From an uncultured Lachnospiraceae bacterium (GTDB lineage: Bacteria; Bacillota; Clostridia; Lachnospirales; Lachnospiraceae): 64,000 bases of DNA. Position 1 is the first letter of the stretch. Each line of letters begins with the position of its first letter. A program made the translations under genes and the position numbers. The DNA lies in NCBI GenBank assembly GCA_910577115.1, contig CAJTMC010000011.1, positions 33,115 to 97,114 of the forward strand, in the 5' to 3' direction. Below the pieces are notes generated by a model. The model worked only from the letters and a program-made list of their open reading frames with translations. It made no database searches and was not told the origin of the DNA. Shown here in pieces: positions 7,567-16,784 of this stretch.

Positions 7567-10131
7567 TTACGAATTTCTGCCGCAGCACATCTTATATTTC
7601 TTGCCGCTTCCACATGGACAGGGATCGTTTGGATAAATCCTTGCCTCTTTCTTTACAGGCCCTTTTTGGAGCGTGTCGTCCTTGTTTGTGCCGGTTACCT
7701 TGGCAACCTCCTCACGCTCTACCTTCTGCTCTACCTTTACATGGAGCAGCAGACGCACCGTTTCCTGTTTCATGCTCGCAATCATTGCGTCAAACATATC
7801 ATAGCCGCTCATCTTGTACTCCACAAGCGGATTCTTCTGTCCGTATGCCTGCAAGCCGACGCCCTGACGAAGCTGATCCATGTCGTCAATGTGATCCATC
7901 CATTTGCGGTCGATCACCTTTAACAAAATGACACGCTCAATCTCGCGGATATTTTCCGGCTCCGGAAACTCTGCTTCCTTGCTCTCATAAAGCTTAACGG
8001 CCTCTTCCTTGAGCTGGTGCTTCACACCGTTTTTCGTCTTTTTCGTAATGCGGTCAAGCACAACCGGCTGTAACGGGATAATCGGAAGCAGAAGCGTGTT
8101 GAGTTCCTTCAAATCCCACTCTTCCGGCTCCAAATCGTCATTGATTGCCGTATCTACCGAGCTCTCCACAATATCCGTAATCATCTTGTAGATAAAATCG
8201 CGCATACTCTCGCCGTTTAACACGCGGCGGCGCTCCTCGTAGATAATCTCTCTCTGCTCGTTCATAACCTGATCGTATTCCAACAGATTCTTTCTGATTC
8301 CAAAGTTGTTGCTTTCTATCTTCTTCTGTGCATTCTCAATCGCGCTTGTGAGCATCTTGTGCTCAATCTCCTGTCCCTCGGGAATGCCCAGTGTATTAAA
8401 CATACTGATTAGCCGCTCCGAACCAAACAGACGCATCAAATCGTCTTCCAGCGAAATGTAAAACCGCGACATACCCGGATCGCCCTGTCGTCCGGAACGC
8501 CCGCGCAGCTGATTGTCAATACGCCTTGACTCATGACGCTCTGTACCGATAATCATCAGTCCGCCCGCAGCACGCGCTTCCTCGTCAAGCTTGATATCCG
8601 TACCACGGCCTGCCATGTTGGTCGCAATCGTAACGGCTCCATGCTGGCCTGCATCTGCAACAATCTCCGCCTCAAGCTCATGGAATTTCGCATTCAGAAC
8701 CTTGTGCTGGATACCACGCCTTGTCAGCAGCTTGCTCAGCTCCTCGCTGGCATCAATCGTAATCGTACCGACAAGCACCGGCTGCCCTGTCGTATGTGCG
8801 GCTTCCACCGCGTCTACAATCGCATGCAACTTTTCCTTTCTCGTCTTGTAAACGCTGTCCTGCCGGTCAACTCTGATAACCGGACGGTGTGTTGGAACCA
8901 CCACAACGTCCATTCCGTAGATATCCCGAAACTCCTTTTCCTCGGTAAGCGCCGTACCAGTCATACCGCACTTCTTGTCAAATTTATTGAAAAAGTTTTG
9001 GAACGTAATTGTCGCAAGCGTCTTGCTCTCACGTTTTACCTTTACATGCTCCTTCGCCTCAATCGCCTGATGCAGTCCGTCGGAATAACGGCGTCCCGGC
9101 ATGATACGTCCCGTAAATTCATCGACAATCAATACCTGATCGTCCTTTACAACGTAGTCCTGATCGCGGAACATCAGGTTGTGCGCTCTCAATGCAAGAA
9201 TAATGTTATGCTGTATTTCAAGGTTCTCCGGATCGGCAAGGTTTTCGATTTGGAAGAATTTCTCCACGCGCTCTACACCTGCCGCCGTCAGATTGACTAC
9301 CTTATCCTTCTCATTTACGATAAAGTCGCCAGTCTCCTCCTGCTCGACACCCATGACGAAATCCATTTTTGTCATCTCGGGAACATCCTCACCACGCTTC
9401 ATCTGTCTTGCCAAAATATCACAGACCTCGTAAAGCTTTGTTGACTTGCTGCTCTGTCCGGAGATAATCAGCGGTGTTCTCGCCTCGTCAATTAAAACGG
9501 AGTCCACCTCGTCAATGATTGCATAGTGCAAATCTCTTAAAACAAGCTGCTCTTTATAGATGACCATATTGTCACGCAGGTAATCAAAGCCCAGCTCATT
9601 GTTTGTAACATAAGTAATATCACAGGCATAGGCCTCTCGCCGTTCCTCCGGCTTCATGTCATTTAAAACCACACCGACCTTCAGGCCTAAAAATTCATGC
9701 ACCTGCCCCATCCATTCGGCATCTCGCTTTGCAAGATAATCATTTACGGTGACAACATGAACACCTTTTCCCTCCATTGCGTTCAGATACGCAGGAAGAA
9801 GGGCTGTCTGTGTTTTACCTTCACCGGTTCTCATCTCTGCAATGCGTCCCTGATGAAGGATAATACCGCCAATCAACTGTACTCTGTAATGCTCCTGATT
9901 CAACACGCGCTTTGCGCCCTCGCGGACAACCGCATACGCTTCCGGAAGAATCTCATCAAGGCTTGTCCCCTCCGACACTCTCTTCTTGAAATCTGCAGTT
10001 TTCGCTCTCAGCTCATCGTCCGTAAGCTTTCCCATCTGTTCCCGATAGCTTTCGATCTTTTTTACAATGGGCTCTATTCTCCTGAGCTCGCGGTCACTAT
10101 GCGTACCAAATATTTTTTCTACAATACTCAT
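7567..10131 (-). CDS. secA: Preprotein translocase ATPase SecA
   Basis: SecA drives Sec-dependent protein export through SecYEG at the membrane. The 854-residue product has the Walker A region EMRTGEGKTQTA (near residue 100), the DEVD box IIDEVDSVLIDEARTP, VTNNELGFDYLRDNM, GRGTDIKL, and the zinc-binding tail CPCGSGKKYKMCC, which contacts SecB or ribosomes in other species. The start at 10131 (MSIVEKIFGT) has GGAG 6 nt upstream; four residues upstream is an in-frame TTG, less likely. Length and order match bacterial SecA. Confidence 0.98.
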   Translation of the reverse strand: MSIVEKIFGTHSDRELRRIEPIVKKIESYREQMGKLTDDELRAKTADFKKRVSEGTSLDEILPEAYAVVREGAKRVLNQEHYRVQLIGGIILHQGRIAEMRTGEGKTQTALLPAYLNAMEGKGVHVVTVNDYLAKRDAEWMGQVHEFLGLKVGVVLNDMKPEERREAYACDITYVTNNELGFDYLRDNMVIYKEQLVLRDLHYAIIDEVDSVLIDEARTPLIISGQSSKSTKLYEVCDILARQMKRGEDVPEMTKMDFVMGVEQEETGDFIVNEKDKVVNLTAAGVERVEKFFQIENLADPENLEIQHNIILALRAHNLMFRDQDYVVKDDQVLIVDEFTGRIMPGRRYSDGLHQAIEAKEHVKVKRESKTLATITFQNFFNKFDKKCGMTGTALTEEKEFRDIYGMDVVVVPTHRPVIRVDRQDSVYKTRKEKLHAIVDAVEAAHTTGQPVLVGTITIDASEELSKLLTRRGIQHKVLNAKFHELEAEIVADAGQHGAVTIATNMAGRGTDIKLDEEARAAGGLMIIGTERHESRRIDNQLRGRSGRQGDPGMSRFYISLEDDLMRLFGSERLISMFNTLGIPEGQEIEHKMLTSAIENAQKKIESNNFGIRKNLLEYDQVMNEQREIIYEERRRVLNGESMRDFIYKMITDIVESSVDTAINDDLEPEEWDLKELNTLLLPIIPLQPVVLDRITKKTKNGVKHQLKEEAVKLYESKEAEFPEPENIREIERVILLKVIDRKWMDHIDDMDQLRQGVGLQAYGQKNPLVEYKMSGYDMFDAMIASMKQETVRLLLHVKVEQKVEREEVAKVTGTNKDDTLQKGPVKKEARIYPNDPCPCGSGKKYKMCCGRNS

Positions 10132-10226
10132 TTCCGGCTCCAATCATTTAAAATCCTATATTCCCGTATATTTACGCGGTTTCTTCTGTATAATCTTAAA
10201 ATGCATAATTACACACACTATTATGT

Positions 10227-10255
10227 ATTGTAACAGATTCAATATGTAAATTCAA
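10227..10255 (-). promoter_or_regulatory. Promoter of secA
   Basis: On the minus strand TTGAAT (10250-10255) is separated by 17 bp from TACAAT (10227-10232), about 95 bp upstream of secA. Confidence 0.6.
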
Positions 10256-10288
10256 TGAATTTTCGATTAACAAAGCGTGAAAAATATC

Positions 10289-10317
10289 TTGCGCAAATAA
10301 ATATCCTATATTAAAAT
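10289..10317 (+). promoter_or_regulatory. Promoter of the Uma2 gene
   Basis: TTGCGC (10289-10294), a 17-bp spacer and TAAAAT (10312-10317) stand 32 bp upstream of the Uma2 start, which has a GGAAAGGGGG ribosome binding site. Confidence 0.55.
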
Positions 10318-10349
10318 GAAAACACGTATCGGAAAGGGGGCATCGAAAA

Positions 10350-10895
10350 ATGGCATTACCGCAGGAAAAAAATTATACAATTGAAGATATCTACGCTCTT
10401 CCAGAGGGGCAGAGGGCAGAACTAATTGACGGACGGATATATATGATGGTCCCGCCAAGCACCAAGCATCAGCAGCTTGTCAGTGAATTTACCATAACAA
10501 TCGGAAGTTATATCCGGTCTAAGGGCGGAAACTGTAGCGTATTTCCGGCGCCATTTGCCGTATTCCTAAATGAAGATGACCGAAACTATGTGGAACCGGA
10601 TATTTCGGTTATTTGTAATAAAAACAAATTGGACGAAAGAGGCTGTAACGGAGCTCCTGATTGGATTATAGAAATCACTTCCCCATCAAATACGGAAAAT
10701 GACTATAATATTAAACTTTTTAAATACCGCACCGCCGGAGTTCGCGAATATTGGATCGTAAACCCACGCACAAAAACGGTTACGGTGTACGATTTTGAAA
10801 AAGAGGAACGCTCAAATCAATACAACTTTGACGATACGATTCCCGTCTGTATTTATGAAGATTTCAGCATTAATATTGCCGACTTGCTTTCCTAA
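10350..10895 (+). CDS. Uma2 family (DUF820) PD-(D/E)XK-fold protein, intact copy
   Basis: This 181-residue protein belongs to the Uma2/DUF820 family, predicted restriction-endonuclease-fold nucleases of unknown biological role. Family hallmarks are AELIDGRIYMM, PPSTKHQQL, YVEPDISVIC (catalytic Asp region), APDWIIEITSPSN (Glu region) and AGVREYWIVNP. It is a single-gene unit with its own promoter and a shared terminator. A frameshifted paralogue lies at 57424-57986, so the family has been duplicated here. No toxin, antitoxin or transposase flanks this copy. Confidence 0.85.
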   Translation: MALPQEKNYTIEDIYALPEGQRAELIDGRIYMMVPPSTKHQQLVSEFTITIGSYIRSKGGNCSVFPAPFAVFLNEDDRNYVEPDISVICNKNKLDERGCNGAPDWIIEITSPSNTENDYNIKLFKYRTAGVREYWIVNPRTKTVTVYDFEKEERSNQYNFDDTIPVCIYEDFSINIADLLS

Positions 10896-10946
10896 ACGCA
10901 TTCCGAAAATGCAAAAGATTCCCGCTGCCTGAATAACAGACACAAT

Positions 10947-10992
10947 AAAAAAGTAATCGCAAACCTTGCAGACGGCAAACGATTACTTTTTT
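10947..10992. terminator. Bidirectional terminator between Uma2 gene and pyrF
   Basis: AAAAAAGTAATCG (10947-10959) pairs perfectly with CGATTACTTTTTT (10980-10992), a 13-bp stem with T-runs on both strands. It can end both convergent transcripts. Confidence 0.92.
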
Positions 10993-11011
10993 GTTCTCTT
11001 ATTGATTCCTT

Positions 11012-11950
11012 TTACTTCTTCCCATTCTCTCCCAATGCCGACATAATATCATCAATCATATCCATGACCGCCTGTCTGGAAGCGTCCGCAAAATTTTGTG
11101 CACCAAACTCTTTATATTTTTCATTTTGGTAAGCCGCAATAATCCCTCTTGAGGAATTGACAATCGCACCCAAACCGTTTGCATCAAAAAAATGTACCAA
11201 ATCCTTGCCGGACGCACCCTGCGCGCCGTACCCCGGCACAAGAATAAATGCCTTTGGCATAAGCGTTCTCAAAATCTTCCCCTGTTCGGGATAAGTAGCG
11301 CCTACCACCGCGCCGACATAACTATATCCGCTTCCCCCCATAAGCTGTTCGCCCCATGCAGCAACCCGTTCGCCGACATGTTCATAGAGCGGTCTGCCGT
11401 CAATCAGTCTGTCCTGAAATTCCCCACTGCTTGGATTTGAAGTCTTTACCAGTATAAACAAGCCCTTCTTTTCCTCCTTGCAGACATCAATAAACGGCTG
11501 CACACCGTCCGTACCAAGATACGGATTGACCGTCACAAAATCCTCGTCAAACCCGGCGCACAAATTGTTTCCAACCTGCACCCTGCCAAGATGCGCCGCA
11601 GCGTAAGCCGCAGACGTCGAACCGATATCACCGCGCTTGACATCACCAATCACAATAAGCCCTTTTTCCTTACAATACTGAACCGTCTTCTGAAACGCCG
11701 CAAGCCCCGGAATCCCAAACTGCTCATACATGGCAATCTGCGGCTTTACTGCCGGAATCAGATCATAAATTTTATCAATAATCTCCTTATTATAGAGCCA
11801 TATCGCCTCTGCAGCGCCCTCAAGCGTTTCACCCTTCGCTTCAAAAGCGGCTTTTTTAATATGCTCCGGCACAAACTTCATCATCGGATCAAGTCCTACG
11901 ACAATCGGCGCACCTGTACTCTTTATCATTTTAATCAACTGATCTATCAT
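11012..11950 (-). CDS. pyrF: Orotidine 5'-phosphate decarboxylase (type 2)
   Basis: This enzyme makes UMP from OMP, the last step of pyrimidine synthesis. The 312-residue length and VVGLDP near the N-terminus, IGDVKRGDIGSTSAAYA with the catalytic Lys-Asp pairs, TVNPYLGTDGVQP and LVPGYGAQGA identify the longer PyrF subfamily. GAGG lies 8 nt before ATG 11950; a GTG one codon upstream is the alternative. It follows nrdD by 48 nt on the same strand, so both may share a transcript, joining pyrimidine and deoxynucleotide supply. Confidence 0.96.
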   Translation of the reverse strand: MIDQLIKMIKSTGAPIVVGLDPMMKFVPEHIKKAAFEAKGETLEGAAEAIWLYNKEIIDKIYDLIPAVKPQIAMYEQFGIPGLAAFQKTVQYCKEKGLIVIGDVKRGDIGSTSAAYAAAHLGRVQVGNNLCAGFDEDFVTVNPYLGTDGVQPFIDVCKEEKKGLFILVKTSNPSSGEFQDRLIDGRPLYEHVGERVAAWGEQLMGGSGYSYVGAVVGATYPEQGKILRTLMPKAFILVPGYGAQGASGKDLVHFFDANGLGAIVNSSRGIIAAYQNEKYKEFGAQNFADASRQAVMDMIDDIMSALGENGKK

Positions 11951-11998
11951 CACATTTTCCTCTATCCATATAATATCTATTGTTATTTCATTACAACG

Positions 11999-14419
11999 TC
12001 ACACCCGCGTATTCAAAAATTCCGCATACCGCCTGATATTCGATGCGTTTACATACTTCTGCTTTGACTGCCCTGACACAATAACCAGCGTCGGCGCCTG
12101 CATAACACCATACTTGACTGCAAGATCATAATTGTCCTCCGCATCAATTATGGTATAATCCACGTCCTTCAAATACTCCTTTGCAAGCCTGCAGTTCGGA
12201 CAGGTTTTCGTCGTAAACAGCATCTTCTTACTTTTATTATTCTTATCGCTCTTTTTCCCTGCACGCTCCGTTACAAAAGTCTCACGCACAGCAGACTTTT
12301 GGGTCACTGCACTGCCCTTTGCCGCTTTCTCATGCGCCGCGTAAGTCATGCCGCCCATTCTGTATTCCGTACGGTTTGCATACTCCTGAAGCTTTCCGTC
12401 ATTCCAGTTCTGCACCGGACGGTAATATCCTGTAATACGGCTATAAATCTCCGTAACGCTTCCGCATTTTGGGCAGCGCTTCTGTTCTCCGTTCAGATAA
12501 CCATGCTCCCGGCAAATCGAGTAAGTAGGAGACATCGTATAATATGGAAGCTTGTAGTTTTCGGCAATCGTCCTGACAAGCTCTGCCGCCGCCTTCCAGT
12601 CAGGCAGCTTTTCCCCCAAAAAAGCATGAAAAACAGTTCCCGACGTGTAAAGTGTCTGTAGCTCGTCCTGTACATCAAGCGCATCAAAAATATCCGTCGT
12701 ATAATCAACCGGCAAATGCGAAGAATTGGTATAATAAGGCGTATCTCCCTCATGTCCTGCCGTAATAATATCCGCATACTTTTCCTTATCATGCTTCGCA
12801 AGCCTGTATGTTGTACTCTCTGCCGGTGTTGCCTCCAAATTATACAAATCCCCGTAAAGCTCCTGATAATCAGAAAGCCGCTCACGCATATGATTTAACA
12901 CCTCTTTTGTGAAATCCTGCGTTTCCTTATGGGACAAATCCTTTCCAAGCCATTTCGCATTCAGACCAACTTCATTCATTCCAATCAGTCCGATTGTTGA
13001 AAAATGATTCTCAAAGCTGCCAAGATAACGTTTCGTATAAGGATACAATCCCTCGTCCAAAAGCCTTGAAATCACGCTCCTCTTAATCTTCAGCGAGCGA
13101 GCGCTGATATCCATCATTCTGTCAAGGCGCTTGTAAAAGTCTTTTTTATCTTTCGCAAGATAAGCAATTCTCGGCATGTTAATTGTAACGACACCCACGC
13201 TTCCCGTACTCTCACCCGAGCCAAAGAAACCACCTGTTTTTTTGCGAAGCTCCCGCAAGTCAAGGCGCAGACGGCAGCACATACTGCGCACATCAGAAGG
13301 CTCCATATCAGAGTTAATATAATTGGAAAAATACGGCGTTCCGTATTTTGCCGTCATTTCAAATAGCAGACGGTTGTTTTCCGTATCAGACCAGTCAAAA
13401 TCACGCGTTATGGAATATGTCGGAATCGGATACTGGAATCCTCTGCCGTTTGAGTCGCCCTCGATCATGGTTTCAATAAACGCCTTGTTGATCATGTCCA
13501 TTTCACGCTTACAGTCCTTGTATCTAAAATCCATCTCCTTGCCACCGACAATCGCCGGCAGCTGCGCCAAATCATTCGGAACCGTCCAGTCAAGCGTAAT
13601 GTTGCTAAAGGGCGCCTGCGTTCCCCAGCGGCTTGGCGTATTCACGCCATAGATAAATGCTTCAATGCACTTTTTTACTTCTTCATAAGAAAGCTGATCC
13701 ACTCTCACAAACGGCGCAAGATACGTGTCAAATGACGAGAACGCCTGTGCGCCTGCCCACTCGTTCTGCATAATTCCAAGAAAATTCACCATTTGGTTGC
13801 AAAGCACCGACAAATGCTTTGCAGGTGCGGAAGTAATTTTTCCGGGGATGCCGCCAAGCCCTTCCTGAATCAGCTGCTTCAACGACCAGCCTGCACAGTA
13901 CCCCGTAAGCATGGACAAATCGTGGATATGAATGTCCGCATTTCTGTGCGCCTGTGCAATCTCCTCATCGTAAATCTCAGAGAGCCAGTAGTTTGCCGTG
14001 ACAGCGCCTGAATTTGATAAAATCAGGCCTCCGACAGAATATGTCACCGTAGAATTTTCCTTTACGCGCCAGTCCTCGATCTTTACATAGCTGTTGACGA
14101 CCTCTTTATAGTCCAGAATGGTCGATTTCATATTGCGCATTTTTTCCCGCTGTTTCCGGTACAAAATAAATGCCTTTGCAGTCTCGGTATACCCTGCCTG
14201 CTCCAAAATCTTCTCCACGCTGTCCTGAATGTCCTCAACGTGAACCATTCCCTTTTTCACCTTATTTTGAATGTCCGCAGTCACCCTGAGCGTCAGCAAA
14301 TCCACAATGTCCTGATTATACTGCACCTGTGTTGCGTCAAATGCCTTGACAATGGCCGCGCCAATCTTTCCAAGTCCAAACTCCGTCTCGCTGCCATCCC
14401 GTTTAATCACCTCAAACAT
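11999..14419 (-). CDS. nrdD: Anaerobic ribonucleoside-triphosphate reductase with C-terminal redoxin
   Basis: This class III reductase converts NTPs to dNTPs by glycyl-radical chemistry. The 806 residues carry an N-terminal ATP-cone, the glycyl-radical core, a zinc-binding SICREHGY...CPKCGS segment and the radical loop SRITGYYRPVQNW. After the core come a Lys-rich linker and an extra ~75-residue thioredoxin/glutaredoxin-like domain with the active site TKTCPNCRLAKEYL and cis-Pro strand QAPTLVI. The redoxin probably supplies electrons in cis, as NrdH-type partners do for NrdD2 enzymes. AAGGAG precedes the start. The activase gene nrdG, often adjacent, is not in this window. Confidence 0.93.
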   Translation of the reverse strand: MFEVIKRDGSETEFGLGKIGAAIVKAFDATQVQYNQDIVDLLTLRVTADIQNKVKKGMVHVEDIQDSVEKILEQAGYTETAKAFILYRKQREKMRNMKSTILDYKEVVNSYVKIEDWRVKENSTVTYSVGGLILSNSGAVTANYWLSEIYDEEIAQAHRNADIHIHDLSMLTGYCAGWSLKQLIQEGLGGIPGKITSAPAKHLSVLCNQMVNFLGIMQNEWAGAQAFSSFDTYLAPFVRVDQLSYEEVKKCIEAFIYGVNTPSRWGTQAPFSNITLDWTVPNDLAQLPAIVGGKEMDFRYKDCKREMDMINKAFIETMIEGDSNGRGFQYPIPTYSITRDFDWSDTENNRLLFEMTAKYGTPYFSNYINSDMEPSDVRSMCCRLRLDLRELRKKTGGFFGSGESTGSVGVVTINMPRIAYLAKDKKDFYKRLDRMMDISARSLKIKRSVISRLLDEGLYPYTKRYLGSFENHFSTIGLIGMNEVGLNAKWLGKDLSHKETQDFTKEVLNHMRERLSDYQELYGDLYNLEATPAESTTYRLAKHDKEKYADIITAGHEGDTPYYTNSSHLPVDYTTDIFDALDVQDELQTLYTSGTVFHAFLGEKLPDWKAAAELVRTIAENYKLPYYTMSPTYSICREHGYLNGEQKRCPKCGSVTEIYSRITGYYRPVQNWNDGKLQEYANRTEYRMGGMTYAAHEKAAKGSAVTQKSAVRETFVTERAGKKSDKNNKSKKMLFTTKTCPNCRLAKEYLKDVDYTIIDAEDNYDLAVKYGVMQAPTLVIVSGQSKQKYVNASNIRRYAEFLNTRV

Positions 14420-14531
14420 TAACCTGCTCCTTCCACAATTTCATCCAAAATGGCATAACTGTTACATTTATGTCTTCATACGGTCAATGCAGTAAATGCA
14501 CAGCCCTGCCAAACAGCTACAACATGAGTAC

Positions 14532-14560
14532 ATAATATCAGATAGAAAGTCGCACGTCAA
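14532..14560 (-). promoter_or_regulatory. Promoter of nrdD
   Basis: Minus strand TTGACG (14555-14560), 17-bp spacer, TATTAT (14532-14537): a near-consensus sigma-A promoter about 110 bp upstream of nrdD. Confidence 0.75.
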
Positions 14561-14569
14561 TCGAACACC

Positions 14570-14615
14570 ACTAAATATCATGTGTTCTTTTCTGAATAAA
14601 TACAATATCTTGTGT
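14570..14615 (-). promoter_or_regulatory. Pair of NrdR-box-like sites upstream of nrdD
   Basis: Reading the minus strand, ACACAAGATATTGTAT (14600-14615) matches the NrdR consensus ACACNANATATNGTGT except one base. ACACATGATATTTAGT (14570-14585) matches less well. The centres are 30 bp apart, about three helical turns, and both lie just upstream of the -35 of nrdD. NrdR represses ribonucleotide reductase genes when dATP is high. Confidence 0.7.
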
Positions 14616-14637
14616 TTTTATGACAACCCTGTCAGTT

Positions 14638-15714
14638 TTAGCGCGTCTGCAGAAACTCGTATTCCCGCTTCGCTTTCGCGTCGTCCGGATACGTCTGAAG
14701 ATACTCTTCCATCAGACTTTTCGCTTGTGAAAAATTCCCCAAATATTCATTTGCCACAATCCGGTTATATTGTAACTCCTGCAGATAATCCGACCCTCCG
14801 ACCGCAATTCCCGCCTCAAACGCCTCAAGCGCCTCATCATATTTTTCCTGTTTCACAAGGCACATGCCAAGATTATTATAAATTGCTGCATTCGGTTCAT
14901 TTCCGTTTAAATAAGTCTGATACACCCCCGCCGCGTAATTCAAATCGCCAAGCTTTTCGTACGTCTGTCCCAAAATCAGGGATTTCTCCGCATCATTCCC
15001 GTTCAGGGAGCCGTCAAGATAAGTGCGTGCATTCTGGTAATCCTCAAGATAATAATAAAGCGTCCCGCGCTCGCCGTCAGACAGCTTCTTCCCCTTCTGC
15101 TCCATAAACGCCGAAAGATATGTTTTTCCCTCCTCGCCAAAGCCTGCCGCCTGCATCTCCACATAAGCATCTGTCACCAGATCCAGATTGTCAGGCGCAA
15201 GGGAAAACGCCTTCTCAAAATCGGCAATTGCTTCCTGATAATTATTTTGCCGCAGCAGTACACAGGCACGCAGATAATAAGCGTCCAGCTCCTTCTTTCT
15301 CAAAGCAATGATTGCCGAATATATGTTCTTTGCATCTTCATATTTTCCCTGCTTGATATACGCCGCCGCAAGATAGTAATTGGTATCATACTCCAACGCC
15401 GTAAGCACATTTCCGCCATTTTGTATCGACTCCAAAAACGCACTCTCCGCACTCGCATAATCTCCAAGCCCCATATAAGCAAGCCCTTCTCCCCTGCTTG
15501 TCAGCTGCATATCTTCCTTATTCAGCCGCGCAAGGTCAAAGCAGGCAAGCGCCCCTTGAAAATCATACTGCTCAACCAGCTCCATTCCCTGCTTTACATT
15601 CGTATCTCCTGTTTTATTCCCACATCCAAAAAGGCATACCGCCGCTGCCGCGGCAAGTATGCTCATTTTTATTTTCCCTATGTTATACTGATGTTTCTTA
15701 TGTACTCTGCTCAA
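14638..15714 (-). CDS. TPR-repeat lipoprotein
   Basis: The 358-residue protein has a basic N-terminus (HKKHQYNIGKIK), a hydrophobic segment and lipobox LFGC with Cys at residue 31, then about eight tetratricopeptide repeats (for example YYLAAAYIKQGKYEDAKNIY and NNLGMCLVKQEKYDEALEAF). It is expected on the outer face of the membrane as a protein-interaction scaffold. The likely start is TTG at 15714, overlapping the lacI stop (TTGA), because the first ATG (15666) would leave a signal peptide without positive charge. It is the last gene of the maltodextrin operon; a link to sugar uptake is possible but unproven. Confidence 0.7.
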   Translation of the reverse strand: MSRVHKKHQYNIGKIKMSILAAAAAVCLFGCGNKTGDTNVKQGMELVEQYDFQGALACFDLARLNKEDMQLTSRGEGLAYMGLGDYASAESAFLESIQNGGNVLTALEYDTNYYLAAAYIKQGKYEDAKNIYSAIIALRKKELDAYYLRACVLLRQNNYQEAIADFEKAFSLAPDNLDLVTDAYVEMQAAGFGEEGKTYLSAFMEQKGKKLSDGERGTLYYYLEDYQNARTYLDGSLNGNDAEKSLILGQTYEKLGDLNYAAGVYQTYLNGNEPNAAIYNNLGMCLVKQEKYDEALEAFEAGIAVGGSDYLQELQYNRIVANEYLGNFSQAKSLMEEYLQTYPDDAKAKREYEFLQTR

Positions 15715-16748
15715 TTCGCCATTCCCCCTGTTGACTCTCTCTCCATAAGCTCTGCCTCATATACCATGTGCTGATGCTCCTTCTGCCCTGATATAATCGC
15801 AAATAAAAGCTTAATCGTTGCCTTTGCCATGTCCTCCACAGGCTGACGCATTGTGGTAAGACGGGGAGTTATGTAGTTTCCGATATCAATACCGTCATAG
15901 CCTGCAACCGAGACATCCTCAGGGATTTTATAGCCTGCCTCGTGCAGCGCCCTGCACGCGCCGATTGCAAGGGTATCCGATACCGCGTAAACCGCACTGA
16001 ATTTTTCGCCGCTCTCAATTAAACGTTTTGTTGTGGCATAGCCATTCTCCATAGAAAAGTGATTCATTTCCTCGTCCGTATCAAAAACCAAATGTTCATC
16101 AACCGAAATACCGTTTTTTTGAAGTGCGTCAAAGTAACCCTCTAGGCGCAGCCTTCCGATACACTCCTCGTAAGCCTCCGCCGCAATAATCGCAATCCGC
16201 TGATGTCCGAGCCCAATCAGGTAATCCACCATTTTTTCACTTTCCACGCGGTCGTCCACACCGATATTCGAATAGGAATCCTTTGATATATTCTCGGGAA
16301 TTCCGCCTGCCGTACTGAATACAAACGGCACATTCAGCTTTTTTAACTTGTCCTCCGAGCGGGAAAAATATCCTCCAAGAAATATTATACCACGAAGTCT
16401 TTTTTCTTTCACTACTTTTTGTGCAACATCTACCTCGTCCTCATCAAACTCGATGTGGGAAAGCTCCATCGCATAGCCTTTTCTCTTACATTCCTGTTCG
16501 ATTATGGCAATCATATTGGTAAAGAACGGGTTTGCAATACCCTTCACCAACACCGCGATTGCCTTTGCATCCGACCGTTTCAAGTTTCGCGCGCTATCGT
16601 TTGGAACATATCCGTACTCCTTGATCGTGTCCAGTATTTTCGCTTTTGTAACCGGATTGATATCAGGGTGATTATTGATTGCCCTTGATACAGTACTGAC
16701 ACCCACTCCGCATATTTTTGCGATATCCTTAATTGTCGGTTCAAACAC
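15711..16748 (-). CDS. LacI-family repressor of the maltodextrin operon (MalR-like)
   Basis: This 345-residue regulator has the LacI HTH at residues 5-25 (IKDIAKICGVGVSTVSRAIN), the hinge helix SARNLKR and a periplasmic-binding-like sensor domain (NPFFTNMIAIIEQECKRKGY; VAGYDGIDIGNYITPRLTT). It starts with GTG after AAAGGAG. It lies inside the operon directly after malQ, so it probably senses maltodextrin or a derivative and binds the AACGTT-centred operators upstream of malE (21636-21682). Ligand assignment rests on context only. Confidence 0.88.
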   Translation of the reverse strand: MFEPTIKDIAKICGVGVSTVSRAINNHPDINPVTKAKILDTIKEYGYVPNDSARNLKRSDAKAIAVLVKGIANPFFTNMIAIIEQECKRKGYAMELSHIEFDEDEVDVAQKVVKEKRLRGIIFLGGYFSRSEDKLKKLNVPFVFSTAGGIPENISKDSYSNIGVDDRVESEKMVDYLIGLGHQRIAIIAAEAYEECIGRLRLEGYFDALQKNGISVDEHLVFDTDEEMNHFSMENGYATTKRLIESGEKFSAVYAVSDTLAIGACRALHEAGYKIPEDVSVAGYDGIDIGNYITPRLTTMRQPVEDMAKATIKLLFAIISGQKEHQHMVYEAELMERESTGGMAN

Positions 16749-16784
16749 CTTATCTCTCTCCTTTAATGTCTTTTCGTCCTGGAG

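Noticed and set aside
8533..9444. 303-codon plus-strand frame opposite secA
   Set aside because: It is a shadow of the secA reading frame, with no RBS or known domain.
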